A stretch of DNA of 64,000 nt from Ectocarpus siliculosus (Eukaryota > Sar > Phaeophyceae > Ectocarpales > Ectocarpaceae), in NCBI GenBank assembly GCA_000310025.1, contig FN649739.1:298384-362383 (forward strand). The letters run 5' to 3'. Under the pieces are notes generated by a model. The model was given only the letters and a program-made list of their open reading frames with translations. It was not told the origin of the DNA and made no database searches. Below, one piece after another: positions 10,701 to 21,800 of the stretch. How positions within the stretch are numbered: position 1 is the stretch's first letter; each line of letters opens with the position of its first letter. The position numbers and the translations under genes are program-made.

Positions 10701-13700
10701 AGCTCATAGGAACTCTTCTTCTTCGACGGGAATATGCGGATCGCTTTCCCCCTTCGGAAAGGCATCGCCGGACACGTCGCGGCAACGGGCATGGGGTTGG
10801 TCGTTAATGACCCATACAACAACGAGCGCTTCAACCGCCAGGTATGGTGCCAGTTCGTGTGACGACATCGGGCGATGTCTCTATCGCCATTCTGAGCATT
10901 GCATCACACGTCATTGTGTATTTTTCAGACCTGGGTGCTTGTCCTGTCAGTGCATCGCTTCTGGTACCTCGCGGCGTGGTTTCAGACAGAAAGAGCGAGT
11001 CTCCGAGGCAGCAGTCACGGTGTATATCTCAAGCGGGGCCTTTTCGCCGTTCTAGATGAGTGATGCTCGTTTACCAATCTTCCCAGATGAGGTAGACGAG
11101 GTGGCACACCCACGGCGAAGTGAATGTTATCGCATTGTCATGCTTTCTCGTGCGGCTTGGTTCTCGAGGTGTCATCCTTCGGAATTCTTCCTTTCGTTGT
11201 GGTGGCAGTGCGTGCCACTCTAGCCTATCATACACCCACAACCTCTTCGCGAAATGACATGTCGAGTGTATGCCAGCGTTGGCATTGGGGATGTTGGAAT
11301 GTCCTTCGGGAGGCAGATGTCTGAACAAGGCTCGGGTGTTTAATAAGAGCCGAATTTTCACTTTCTCGGTCATCGAGCAATAGGCTCGTCTCTGTTTGCA
11401 ACACCACGACAGGGGAGGAATCAAAGCTCCGATCAACGTTTTGCCAAGGTAGAAATGAAAGGTTTCGATTTCCCTCAAGAAGTTGGATTGCGACAAGCTG
11501 AAGAAACGCGGTTTCAGAAGGGGACAAGCTGTGACCAGGGGGACATTGGCGATGGCGCACGCGTTCTTGGATACGCTATGGGTACTACCGCAGAATCATG
11601 CGTTATGCTTCCTGAGAAGTCATCTTCAACGAGCGGGACCAACACGAGAGAACACAGAAACAGCGGTTCCCAAGACGTAACCCCCCCCTCCACCTTCGTC
11701 ATGGGTAACGATGCGCCTGCTCTTCTTGGCTTGGTACCTCAGAAAAAAGTGTTTTTTTTGGGAACGCATTGCCACGGGTGGCATTTGTCGCGTTTCCAAC
11801 CCCTTTAGTAGGGGAATACATTGAAAATAATGCGTAGGACGACCAATGAAAAACAATTCTCGTCGTGGGTTATCCCGCTTGTCGTCACTACCCAGGTTGA
11901 CAAGGACTCGGGCTTCGTGACGAGAAACATCCTGTGCGAGCCCATCAAGGTGAACCCTCTTATGAACATGAGCGTGCATGTACAGACCATCGTCGACGGA
12001 AGACACAAGCGTTTCATGAAGGATGCCCTCTTTTTTGAGAGCTTCGTCACCGGTCGCTTCATCTTCTTCATGTTGACTTGTTCTACGGCAGCAGTGAGGT
12101 GACGAGACGCGCGCTGGATCCCCGTTGGAAAACGAAAATTTTGGAGTAGTACAAAGTGCAGTCCCTGCAATACTGCAATACATTCCACCCTCACTAACGT
12201 CTAGGCTCCAGCTCCGCCCTCCGAGAGGGAAGGGTGTCCAGCGAGTGTTCCATCTCTAAACGATTCTCCTTCAACGAAATCACGGCAACAGTAGAGGGGG
12301 CGGTTTGATTCGTTACCCTGATAGACGCTGCTCATTCTGTGGTGTCTGGTGTTTCTTCTACGTGGTGCCGCCGACTGCAGAGCGGTCGTTTCACTTGTGA
12401 GCGAATTTCGCTGTCGATGTCCGGGCCCTCGGATTCTTCGATTGTGCAGAAAACGCCGGTCCTACGTAGCATATCTGCATCCCGTAACCGGTGGGACAAA
12501 CGTTCCGCGCTTGGAAACCGAGGATTGATGTTGGCGCGCCGGCAGTCGTCGATCGGTCCGTTAGCCAGACAAGCTTTACACGAGTGTGACCCCGGCAGAC
12601 TGTTCCCCGATCTCACTTAGACGCCCTCTGCCAAACTACTCACCCCCCCGTCACTGTTCCCGCCCGCTTCATGCCCGCTGCTGCTCTACCCGGCTTTTGT
12701 CGCCGCCGCCGCCGCCGCCGCCGTCGTCGAAATACGCCTGGGGTCCGGTGTTGTGGGCGGGATTGGCGGTGGTACCGATGTTGATGGTCTCAATGCTGGT
12801 GTGCAATGCCGCCTTCGAATACTTCCGGGCTGGTGGGGTCTACCGTTGCCGGCGACGGTGACGCTGCTGCTGCTACCGCCGCTGGTTGGGGCTTTGCTTG
12901 ACGCCGGCCCTGCTACGTACACGCCGTTGGGTCCCGAATAAACGGACGGTTACACGAAAACATTGAAGTCGCGGAAGGGGGGCAACGTCGTGGCGGTTCT
13001 CCAGATGGTCAACAAGAAGGACGGCGAGGACTTCAGCGAGCACGTAAGACAGTTCGTAACTCGTTCCCTTCATGAATGAACCACACGGGGGGGTAGAAGA
13101 AGAATAAGGGAAGTTAATTGTTGGTTGTTAAAGAGTCCTATATCATCTAGCCTTTCTGAATTCTAAGTATCGATCTTGGCGTCTATCTCCTCGTCAATTG
13201 TCCGGTCGGAGGTTTCGCCACACACTCGCAAGAGTCACTACCGGTCCCTCCCCACATCGACGGCGAGACACACTGATTCATGTTTCGGTTCGCTGAGGCC
13301 ATGGTGATTTCGCCGATAAGCCGGCCGAAGCGATATTCATTGACAAGACGAGGCCTTACGCACGTCACATACGGATGAAAGAAGTCGTCAATCCATTCAT
13401 CCCTGGATCCGTTGTCGCGCCGCCTTCGACGTGAAATTGGGCGACCCCCCCCCCCCCCCACTCGGTGTTTGCCATCGGGATTGGGTTTTCGTCGCTTGGC
13501 AACGACGTTGTAAAACAAGCCAATTCACTTCGTGAACTCGGCAACCAGGTTACCGTTTTTTTTTTTACCTCGTTTTTTTTTTTGGCGGTAACCATAATGG
13601 TGGTCGAGTAGATCATGTTGTGCGGGCGAGAACCCTCACTCCGCGCAGCGGGGGATGATCGCACCACGTTGTGTTAAAATGGTCAAGCTTCCTCGAGGCA

Positions 13701-14796
13701 GTTACACAGTGCTTGCAACTGTCTCTGGAAGTGAAAGAACCAGAAAATAAATTAAGTCATGCGTAGCTGTCATCCGTACGCAAGGAAGCAAGCACAAGAT
13801 GCCGAACACCCTTAGCAGGATGCAGCTCACCCTTCATGCGACTCGCCAAATACCTCACGGCGCTTCGCGCTTGGTGATGTGAGAGCCTGGTCCGGTGAGA
13901 ACCCGGCGTGCTCCGTCCCGGCTTTGTAGGGATGCGAGGTCAATGGTCAAACGACTACGGCATGCGCGACTATGAGTACACCCCCCCTCCCCCCCCCCTC
14001 ACCTTTGGCAACGTAAGAAGGAACGATTGGCCATCAGTGATTGGTCCTGTGGGAACAACGTTCCGTCCTCCTGGGGGCGCGTGGTCAATGGCCCAGCCGC
14101 AAAGGCATGCACAACACGAGTACGCCCCCCCCCCCCCCACCCTAAAAACCAATATTTTGCACTCTACTCCCCCCCCCCCCGCAGGACGCGGGCGTGATGG
14201 AGATGTGTGCGGTGAAGGTAGCCCTAGCCCTGGACACGTCGTTCGCTGCGCTCGTGTCCGCCGAGAACGAGTGGGCGAAGGCTGCAGGGCGCCGGCGAAG
14301 CTCCGGCAGCGGAAGGTATTTGTCGCCCCCGCTCGTTCTTTGCACCGTGAAATTGCACCTAGGTGTAGACCCCCTGTGGTCGCCCATGACAGAGCAAGGT
14401 ATCGAAGCACCGGCGGCGTTTTTGGACCTTGTACCCATCCCCCGCTCGACCAGACGGGAGTTGGCCGTGGTTTTCATTGTTGCCAAGCTTAGCCAGGACG
14501 CTGGAGGATATGTGTCCGCCTTTGGTAGGCCCGATCTTTCGCCCTCCACAGGGCTGACGGAAGGAGAAGTGAAAATCGATGGACTTACACTTCCGCTCAG
14601 AACGTGCACGGTCGCGGTAAGGCACGCAAATATGGCGACACCCCACACACGCGATCAATACTTACATGTATGCAGTGTTGGCTAGCAGTTTGATGCCTTG
14701 CGAACAGATGTCGGGTCACCTCAAACAATATCAACAATATCAACAACAACACCAACAGCCGCAACAACAGTAGCAACAACAGCAGCAACAACGCCG

Positions 14797-14854
<58 letters not shown>

Positions 14855-15684
14855 CGCCGACAATACGCAGCAGACGAGACAGCAGCATCGACGACGGCGA
14901 ATCCGTGCCCACGGCTGCCGAGGCCGCCGCAGCCGCCGCGAGCGCAACGGCCGCAGTCGCCGCCCAGAGAAGGAGCGACGACGCCGATGCGACAGCAGGA
15001 GGGGGGAGGCGAGGCAGCCTGGGAGGCCGTCGGGGTTCTGCGACGCTGTCGGGGCTAGGGGATGATGGGCTCCAAGAGGTGGGGGCACGGGTTTGCAGGG
15101 AGGGCTGATACCGCTCGTGCAATCGATCGAAGACGTCACTTCGAAAGGTTGGTTAGCGTGGCTGCTGTGGGCATCTTTTCGCCTTGCTTTGTTTAGTTCG
15201 GATGGGTGCTGGGCGTGTTTTTTTCTTGGGGGACGTGAATTCCCAGTCCACGCCATGGGAGGTAGACAGCGGTTGACTCCCAACAACGCGCGAACGTGTA
15301 GGCCTCTCGTTCAATCTAGCCAAAACCTGCGCCTGATTCCGATGTAGCCGGTGCAAACGTGATGTGCTCTGGGTCAACGGGTGATTTGGTGGGCATTGTA
15401 GCGGTGCTAGGTCGTGCCCGTGATGTTCACTGGTTGCTCAGTCCACAGCGTTTACGGTTTCTTCCGTTCCGCCACGTTCTTCCCATTCCGCCGTCAACCA
15501 CCCGTCCATATGGAACAACGGAAGCAGGTGCCGCAGATCTCCAACCGGAGGGGGAGTGGGACGTCGAAGGCGGACGTGGAGAAGCTAAAGCGTCGAACGG
15601 AGTACGGCAAAGAGGTACGCGACGCAGGGCGGCACCCGGTGATTGAGAGCACATGTTTTGCGGCCTTTGCAGCTCGTGTCATAG
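4722..15684 (+). CDS. Stand-alone GAF-domain protein, spliced gene of about twelve exons
   Basis: Exons I place: 4722-4947, 5478-5543, 6184-6278, 7808-7981, 9768-9923, 10710-10841, 11896-11949, 12969-13043, 14185-14315, 14871-15078, 15525-15614, 15673-15684. All phases join and total 472 codons plus TAG. Order: Ser/Asn-rich N-terminus; basic segments (KQKQLDTIRRR); a coiled-coil candidate (QARIDEAKAKRQRALEYG); one GAF domain over exons 5-9; an Ala-rich tail with RRGSL/RRGSA sites like PKA targets. GAF hallmarks: RATLMFVDTPAQ, RKGIAGHVAATG, VVNDPYNNERFN, DKDSGFVTRNILCEPI, VVAVLQMVNKKDGEDF. The cyclic-nucleotide GAF motif NK-Xn-F-X3-D-E is present but ends D-A. No phosphodiesterase, cyclase or kinase domain follows, so it may be a sensor or adaptor. 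Start (ATG 4722), exon 5 acceptor and the last 12-bp exon are least certain. Confidence 0.7.
8570..9430. repeat. Foldback-like region built from GGCGGTACT repeats
   Basis: Two clusters, about 8575-8830 and 9145-9425, are made of dozens of copies of TGGCGGTACTG / GGCGGTTCCCGGTACT, separated by short A/T stretches such as TATTTTTC. The left cluster includes two nearly identical 80-bp units starting near 8640 and 8715. Many copies form GGTACC-centred palindromes (GGCGGTACCGCC). The 300 bp between the clusters is A/G-rich and non-coding. It lies in the intron between exons 4 and 5 of the GAF gene. Frames reading through it are repeat artefacts. Confidence 0.75.
13450..13985. repeat. Interspersed repeat, about 530 bp, copy 1
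   Basis: This stretch matches 56340-56880 over its whole length at roughly 85% identity by eye, starting near TTTGCCATCGGG and ending near ACGACTACGGCATGC before a C-rich run. Both copies are flanked by poly-C tracts. It sits in an intron of the GAF gene and contains no convincing coding frame. No terminal repeats were seen, so the class is unknown. Confidence 0.75.
14797..14855. repeat. (CAA)n microsatellite just before an exon
   Basis: About twenty CAA triplets lead directly into the acceptor of the GAF-gene exon starting at 14871. In one frame it reads poly-Thr, in another poly-Gln with an upstream stop. The exon phases place it in the intron rather than in the protein. Confidence 0.85.
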
Positions 15685-15820
15685 TGATGTCGTTGTTGTA
15701 TGTGCTGAAGTCGTCGTCGTCTCAGACAGCGTGGCGTTGTTCGTCTTGCTGTTTCTTCTTCCCGGTTACAGTCGAAACGTTGGGCGCCCCGATGCCCGTA
15801 CGCCTTGGGGTAATACGCTC

Positions 15821-16041
15821 GTCGTCAATGTTTGAATCGCTCGTTGTCGCTTCCCGTCATTGGTACCGTCGCCGCCGCCGCCCGTTGCGATGAATACACC
15901 GTATGAGGGCGAAGGAACCGACCGCCACCGTTTGGGCGGTCGACAATTTCGCCCTCATAAGGTGTATTCATCGTAACGGACGACGGCGGCCACACAACCA
16001 TGATGACCGTGCACGACAACGAGCGGTTCAAACATTGACGG
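15821..16041. repeat. Long inverted repeat, arms of about 92-96 bp
   Basis: The left arm (GTCAATGTTTGAATCGCTCG ... GATGAATACACCGTATGAGG) and the reverse complement of the right arm (GTCAATGTTTGAACCGCTCG ... GATGAATACACCTTATGAGG) pair over nearly 95 bp with scattered mismatches. The 34-bp centre itself contains GACCGCC/GGGCGGTC. The whole can form a hairpin of about 220 nt. It lies just after the last placed exon of the GAF gene, so it could be in the 3' UTR or a small hairpin transposon. Confidence 0.8.
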
Positions 16042-16829
16042 CGAACGAAATACGACAAGGTGTAAGGACATCGTTGAGCTGAGACGCCAAATATTTCGGC
16101 TGTGACCGAGAACCAACAACTATCAATGAATCAATGAACGTTCAGATTCATCACGACGCGAGCGCACAGCTTGAACGGGCCAGCTTCCTCTCTTGGTCGT
16201 TGATTCGGCCGACGATTGGAGGGTTTCGGGCGCAAGACGTGACCTGGTACACGCGTCACCAGAAATAAATGAATCTCTTCAAATCTTTCGTGCGTCAGAG
16301 GAATTCACTCTGCTTTGTCTTTCTCGTCTTGCACTCTACAGCCGTCGCTCATCCCCCTCTTCGATGCTACTCCTCTGTCGCCGGACTTTACACAAGGTTC
16401 GCGATAGCTCGGTTGGGCTTCTGTGAGGGATGGGGTATGTACTCGCCCACCGCACGATCAGGGTCTCCGACAACAGGGCAAACCTCCAACCTGCCCTACC
16501 CACCGACCGGTCGATGCCTCATGCCTGGACGAGGTTCAAGGTTTTCCTCCTCGAGGGAACGCGTTTGGATGCGCCACGAAGACAATGAAGAGGAACGGTT
16601 CGTTACCACCATGAAGGGCCAAGTCGCGCGCGCTCTCCGTTTTCTAATATTGAACGTCTGCCTCGAGTCACTTCGCCCTCACGGTCGGGCACCGTTGATT
16701 TGTTGAGTGTGCGTCGACGACAGGCCCTGCGGTAGATAGTACACCAGTAATACCAATTCACTAGAGAGACGAACCGTAACAGTTCTTCTCCAGATCATCC
16801 TAGTTAGTTCAGTGCGCTGTGAGAAACAG

Positions 16830-17100
16830 ACCCCTTACCTATCATCTACATAGCAGAATAAGTTGCGGGTGCGTACATATGTACTATAGCTTCGAGAGGT
16901 GGAGGCGTTCAGACCGAGGTCTTCCGTGTAGCAGAGGGCACGATCTCTGAGGGCTCTACACATACATTACGAGGGCACAATTCGAGGCTTCTTTCTTTCT
17001 TCGGCATGTCTACAGTAGTACTAATTATAGATACTCCAGCCCACACACAAGTGGGTAGCTTTCCCTCTGCAGTGGCTATTTTGCCATCATTCACTTGTCG
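16830..17100 (-). repeat. Inverted copy of the 3' flank of the 7TM-RGS genes
   Basis: Read on the minus strand, this segment matches the sequence downstream of copy B (about 60425-60720) and more loosely downstream of copy A (about 40930-41130). Shared landmarks include GGCAAAATAGCC, ACATGCCGAAGAAAGAA, GTCTGAACGCC and GGGGTCTGTTTCTCACA. It marks a duplicated block boundary and suggests a former inverted gene copy or a rearranged duplication unit on the left of the array. Confidence 0.65.
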
Positions 17101-18860
17101 TCCACGCGCGAGGGTTCAACAGTAAGCAGTCTCTTCCCTCTTTCATTATTTTTTTGAATTGTGTGTTCTCACGGTGCTAAATCCTCAACCAATCGATGTG
17201 TAAGAGGTCACAACATTACGAGGTTTCCCAATGAATCGCAAGGCAGGGCGATCAGCTCCTCTGCATGCTGTCCTGATAGGGAAAATAAATATCGATGTGT
17301 TAGGTGGCGAACTTCTATCTCACTACTGTAATGAAATGGAAAATATGTGCTTCGAAAGTACTTTTACTTCACGTCCGTTCGGGGAAGATACACACACGCA
17401 TTACAAAAAACGCTTCAGCGAGTGTGCGCGTTTGCTCGAATTTTTCCTCGCAGTTCGACGACCACCTGCAACTAATGTACTATCCATTGCAAACACGTGT
17501 CCAAACTACCATGTACCATAAAATTGCACACGACAATGCACATGCGAATACTCACGAATTACACAACAACAGTCTACACACAGGCAGACACCACGTTCAA
17601 GCAGTCGCGAGGTAGCATCTGCATATAGATATATTTGGATAGGATGGGTGCACAAGGAGTGAATGTGCAATATATAGTCTACAACAGTCACATTTTATGT
17701 TGTGTGTCCGTCGCCGGCTACGCATTTGTCGCTCCGACGCATGCATATTGCACGCAGCAGCCCCAAGCCAGAAACACCGCAACAACAGCAGTAATGGTAG
17801 GTAGACAATCGGAGCCTGTCAACACCTCGGTACTCTCTATTTTGTCCTGCGAGATGCGCGCGGCGGTGGGGGTTAGGCGGGCGACTCGAAGAGCCAAAAA
17901 AGTGTGAACATGATATTATTTTGTGTATTTATTGTATGTCACCAGCAGCAGAGAGAATGTAGTGTAGGCCAATATATTATATCTGGCCTGTTTCGTCAAC
18001 ACCTTTCAAAATGGAAGGTTGCTAATTTGTGTTCGCGTGCCTCTCTGGGCGTGCCTCTCTGGGCGTGTATATCTGGGCGTCTCGCTCTCCTCTCCAGAGT
18101 ACCACGGATGTTCGTGGTGTTTGAATTACCGGTAAAGGGGAAATTTGTGATGTTAGCTCGCTGCTGTTGTTGCCCCGCTAAAAACAACGCCATACATAGT
18201 CTAGACTACAAAGCAGAGCAGAAGGAAGGGTGAATGGTTTGTATATGATCCCTACTGCCTTACAGAAGTGTCGTGGAGAAACTTCGTGGAGAAAGGAAAA
18301 ACAAAGCCTTCTCTTCCTCTCCTTTGTGCGTAGTTCAAGATCCTACTACTCCGGCTCCTCCTCGCCTGTGTCCCAGCTGTGGTGCTGTCGATCGATGTAC
18401 TGATGTACTGGCTCGTGCGTCTCCATCTCGGATCTCATGTTATTTTTTTCTCAACGAAGCGGGATCGATCGGCATATATATTTTCAGTTGCGGAAGATGA
18501 ACATTTTTTTCGCAACGAATCGCGAAAGCGGCACAACTGGCTACACCATTTTCACCGGACACCCCCGCTGGAGGGCGCACACTTCTCAGGCGCAGAGACC
18601 AAACATGTAGTACCCCCCGTCCCTGGCAACAAAGCTGCGTTCTCTGTCGGTGATCTACTACTCTTCCTCTCCCGACCTCTCTCCGCTGGAGAGAAAGATC
18701 CTCAACCCGGCAAAAAGCCACGCAAGCCACCCAAAAGGGCCACCCAAGGGGGTAAAGGAGCCGGGTGGCCCACGCCAGATCGTCTCATCCTGGGATTTTG
18801 CGCTCTGTTGAGCATACCGGGGCTACAGCTGTCGCCGCCGCCGCCGCCGCCGCCGTTTAC
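17101..18860 (+). promoter_or_regulatory. Conserved 5' flank of 7TM-RGS copy A
   Basis: The section 17740-18235 is repeated upstream of copy C (62100-62530) and, in two pieces, upstream of copy B (41456-41618 plus the inverted 50510-50800). The shared block includes TGCGCGCGGCGGTGGGGGTT and TGTTTCGTCAACACCT. A second conserved stretch (18270-18760) precedes exon 1 in A and C. Conservation across three copies fits promoter and 5' UTR sequence, but no TATA box or start site can be assigned. A possible acceptor (GGCTACAG, 18831) just before the GCC repeat hints at an upstream non-coding exon. Confidence 0.45.
18832..18856. repeat. (GCC)n tract before exon 1 of copy A
   Basis: Seven to eight GCC triplets directly upstream of the ATG at 18861. 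If translated in the frame of exon 1 they give poly-Ala (an extended start near 18765 would include them). The equivalent place in copy C is also Ala-coding but diverged, so the tract may be part of the protein N-terminus. Confidence 0.6.
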
Positions 18861-21800
18861 ATGGGGATCGCGCGGTTGGTGATCGATGCCCTCATCCTCG
18901 TCTTTGCCTCGGCATATGCCTTGATCAGCCTTGGCTACATAGCGACCATGTGGCACTTGCGGAAGAATTTTTTCATCGTGCTACGGTAAGAGTAATATCA
19001 CATGAGTATATACGGTTTGGGCTCAACAGGCAGGAGTCAAACCAACAGCAGCGAATGAATGGGGTTTGGGTGTGTGGTGCTTGCTTGGTGTGTGATGGCC
19101 GGTTGCTCGGTCGTCGTCGCGTTAGGCCTTTCTCGGAACCCATGGGAAGATATTTCAACCAATGTGGGTTTGATGCGTTGATGGATGTGGGTTTTGGTGC
19201 GTGATGGTTTCGAGGCGGAAGCCTTTCGCCCAAGTCTTGGGGTCGGAATCTTAATCTTGCATCTCTAGAGACGCTCAAGAAGAAGACGGACGCGTCCTGT
19301 GTGTCGACAGTCTGGCTATCTTCTGCTGTCTTCTACGTTACACGTAGTAGAGCCGAATGATAGCGAACGTCCGGCCTGATTCGGAGCTTGCCGCCGATAA
19401 TATATGTATGTGTGTGTGCACGGGTATGTCTTTTTTTTCATCGACCGCGCTAACCGGTTGAAACGCAAAATAATGCTTCTGAAGGCCACGATCTGGTACC
19501 AACCTTGTGACGGATGGGCGAGTCGATGTATGCTGCTACTCTCCGGATTTAAGACAGATATCGTATCTAGGAATAACAGAAGAACGCAGCACATGTTTGC
19601 CATGGCTGCTACTACTGTATACTTTGGATACGCGATACATGTATGTGCGTTTGGTGTGCGGTGCGTGTTCGTCCCATGTATGTATTCTGGTGCCGGTTCA
19701 CAGGCCTTTCGGCCTGAAGACCTGACGCATCATCAGCCGTCGTCACTCAAGAGGAAGGGCGCAAATGAACTTTTTTTCATTTTGTTTGTTTGTTTAAGTT
19801 TGTTTGCCGCACCTTTCCCCGTGTCGTGCCCGCGGTGCTTGCCTGAGGTTTGATTGCCGAATAACGACTTGCGCTTATTTATTACTTTTTTATTACGGTA
19901 TATGACACAAGATAACACACCCCCGGAACCGATTTCAAAGCTCGATTTATCAACAGTAGAAAGAGCTGTAGCGTCGAAAACGGCGGCATTGAAACCGTCT
20001 GGTCGACAGCTATCCTAAAATGCATTGTTTCATTTACGCGTCCCCTTCGTCGTGAAGAAATCGAGCTCTGAACATCGGTCCAGTGGGTGTGTTATCTTGT
20101 GTCATACGGTAGATTCTATGTAATCACGATCCTGACAGCGGGGAAAAGGCAGTATGCGTGACGGTGGTGGTGGTTGGTACTATGCGTGGTACTGCTGTAC
20201 GGCTCATGTTCGATGTGTCTGGTACTGTACACAGAACGCACCAACACTACGAGACACAAGACACATATCTTTATGGGGAAAGAGTGTTGGGTGTAGATCT
20301 TTTAGGCCATTTCTTGCGGTTGTCTTTTTTTATGATCTTTTTCTTTTTTCCTTCTCAAAAAAAGACAACTGGCCGTAGAAGGTCTTCTTACAATGTCTTT
20401 TTTCCTCAAAAAAAGATCGCCAGAAAAAGGCAACCCGTTTTGGACAGCCCATCCTGTCTTTTTTTGGGGGCAGTTTTGGACAAGTGGAGGCTGTCCAAAA
20501 CTGTTGTCTTTTTTTGGTCACAACCACATCACTCGTACCTAGAAACTTGAATCTCTCGACGGCCTACCGCAAACTCTAACGGCGGTCACACGAGTTGTGT
20601 CATGTTGCTGGGGTACAGAGTCGGTGGCACCGGCGGTAGCCAATGTTTTTTCAGTGGGTTGGACCACGTGGACAACCCGATGTGTGCGGCAAACAAGAGG
20701 CAAACAAACCGAGAGAGCCTGGACGCAGCAGCGGTGGGTCATTTTTCGTGTACTGTCAACCTTGCGAACCCAACTTTTGGGCGTCCTATAGCCTCCTGGT
20801 CTGTATCAATAATCACACAAGACGAACCATACGCACAGCTCGTGGCGCATGCCTTTATCATCGCTGTTGCTTGAGTGGGTGGCGAGGGAGTACTGGCAAA
20901 CCAAAGTTGCGACACGGGCAATAGAGCGAAAAAAGTTGCTTGAAGATGCGGCGGATCATTTTTCCCGCGTGTCCACCACTCTCGCGCTCACAATTTCTGA
21001 GCGTCCTATAGCCTCCTGGTCTGTATCAGCCACCACACAAGACGGACCATACACACAGCTCGTGGCGCATACCTTTGTCATCGCTGTTGCTAGCGTGGGT
21101 GGCGAGGGAGTACCGGTAAACCAAAGTTTTGACAGGGGCACAAGAGCAAAAAAAATGGTTGCTGGCGCGGTGGGCATTTTTTCAGCGTGCTGTCGACTCT
21201 CGGCACCTCCATTCCCGTGCCTCCTATCGCCTTGTGGTCTCTGTCAGCCGCCACCCAAGACGGACCATACACACAGCTCGCGAGGGATAGCTTTACAGTA
21301 GGCACTGCTTCACTCTGTGAGGAGATATCACCGAAAAACCATTTCGGTGGGAAGATATGTGTGACAGCAGCCGTTGCAGAGTCTGTTTTTTTTTGGTCGG
21401 TGAAAAAGGATCGACCAACACCGTAAGAAGGGGGTCATCTTTTTCGTAGATCCCTTTCTGGGTTGTCCGAAAGGGGGAAAAAAAGATCTGCGAAAAAAGA
21501 ACCGCAAGAAATGGCCTTAGGCCAACATTCACTTCCTTTCCGTTTTTATGGGTGAAAAATCTTGCGTCAGATCTCGGCAAGATTTCTCGGGGGAACAACA
21601 TTTTAGTGCACAAGTTGCACCTTCGGACAAATCTTAATCTTTTGTTATGGTATTTGGAGGTAGACAAGTGATCGTGGTTGATCATGGTTATTTGGCGCCG
21701 TCGGATGATGAGACGTGACGTCATGCTAGATCAGGGCTTTATGCCGAGACATGTGCCCTTCTGTTCAGTGTGTGCGTACAGGCGATCTATGATCGTGTGT

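Noticed and set aside
14597-15286. 229-codon minus-strand frame with long Leu run
   Set aside because: Antisense of the (CAA)n tract and of the plus-strand Ala-rich exon of the GAF gene.
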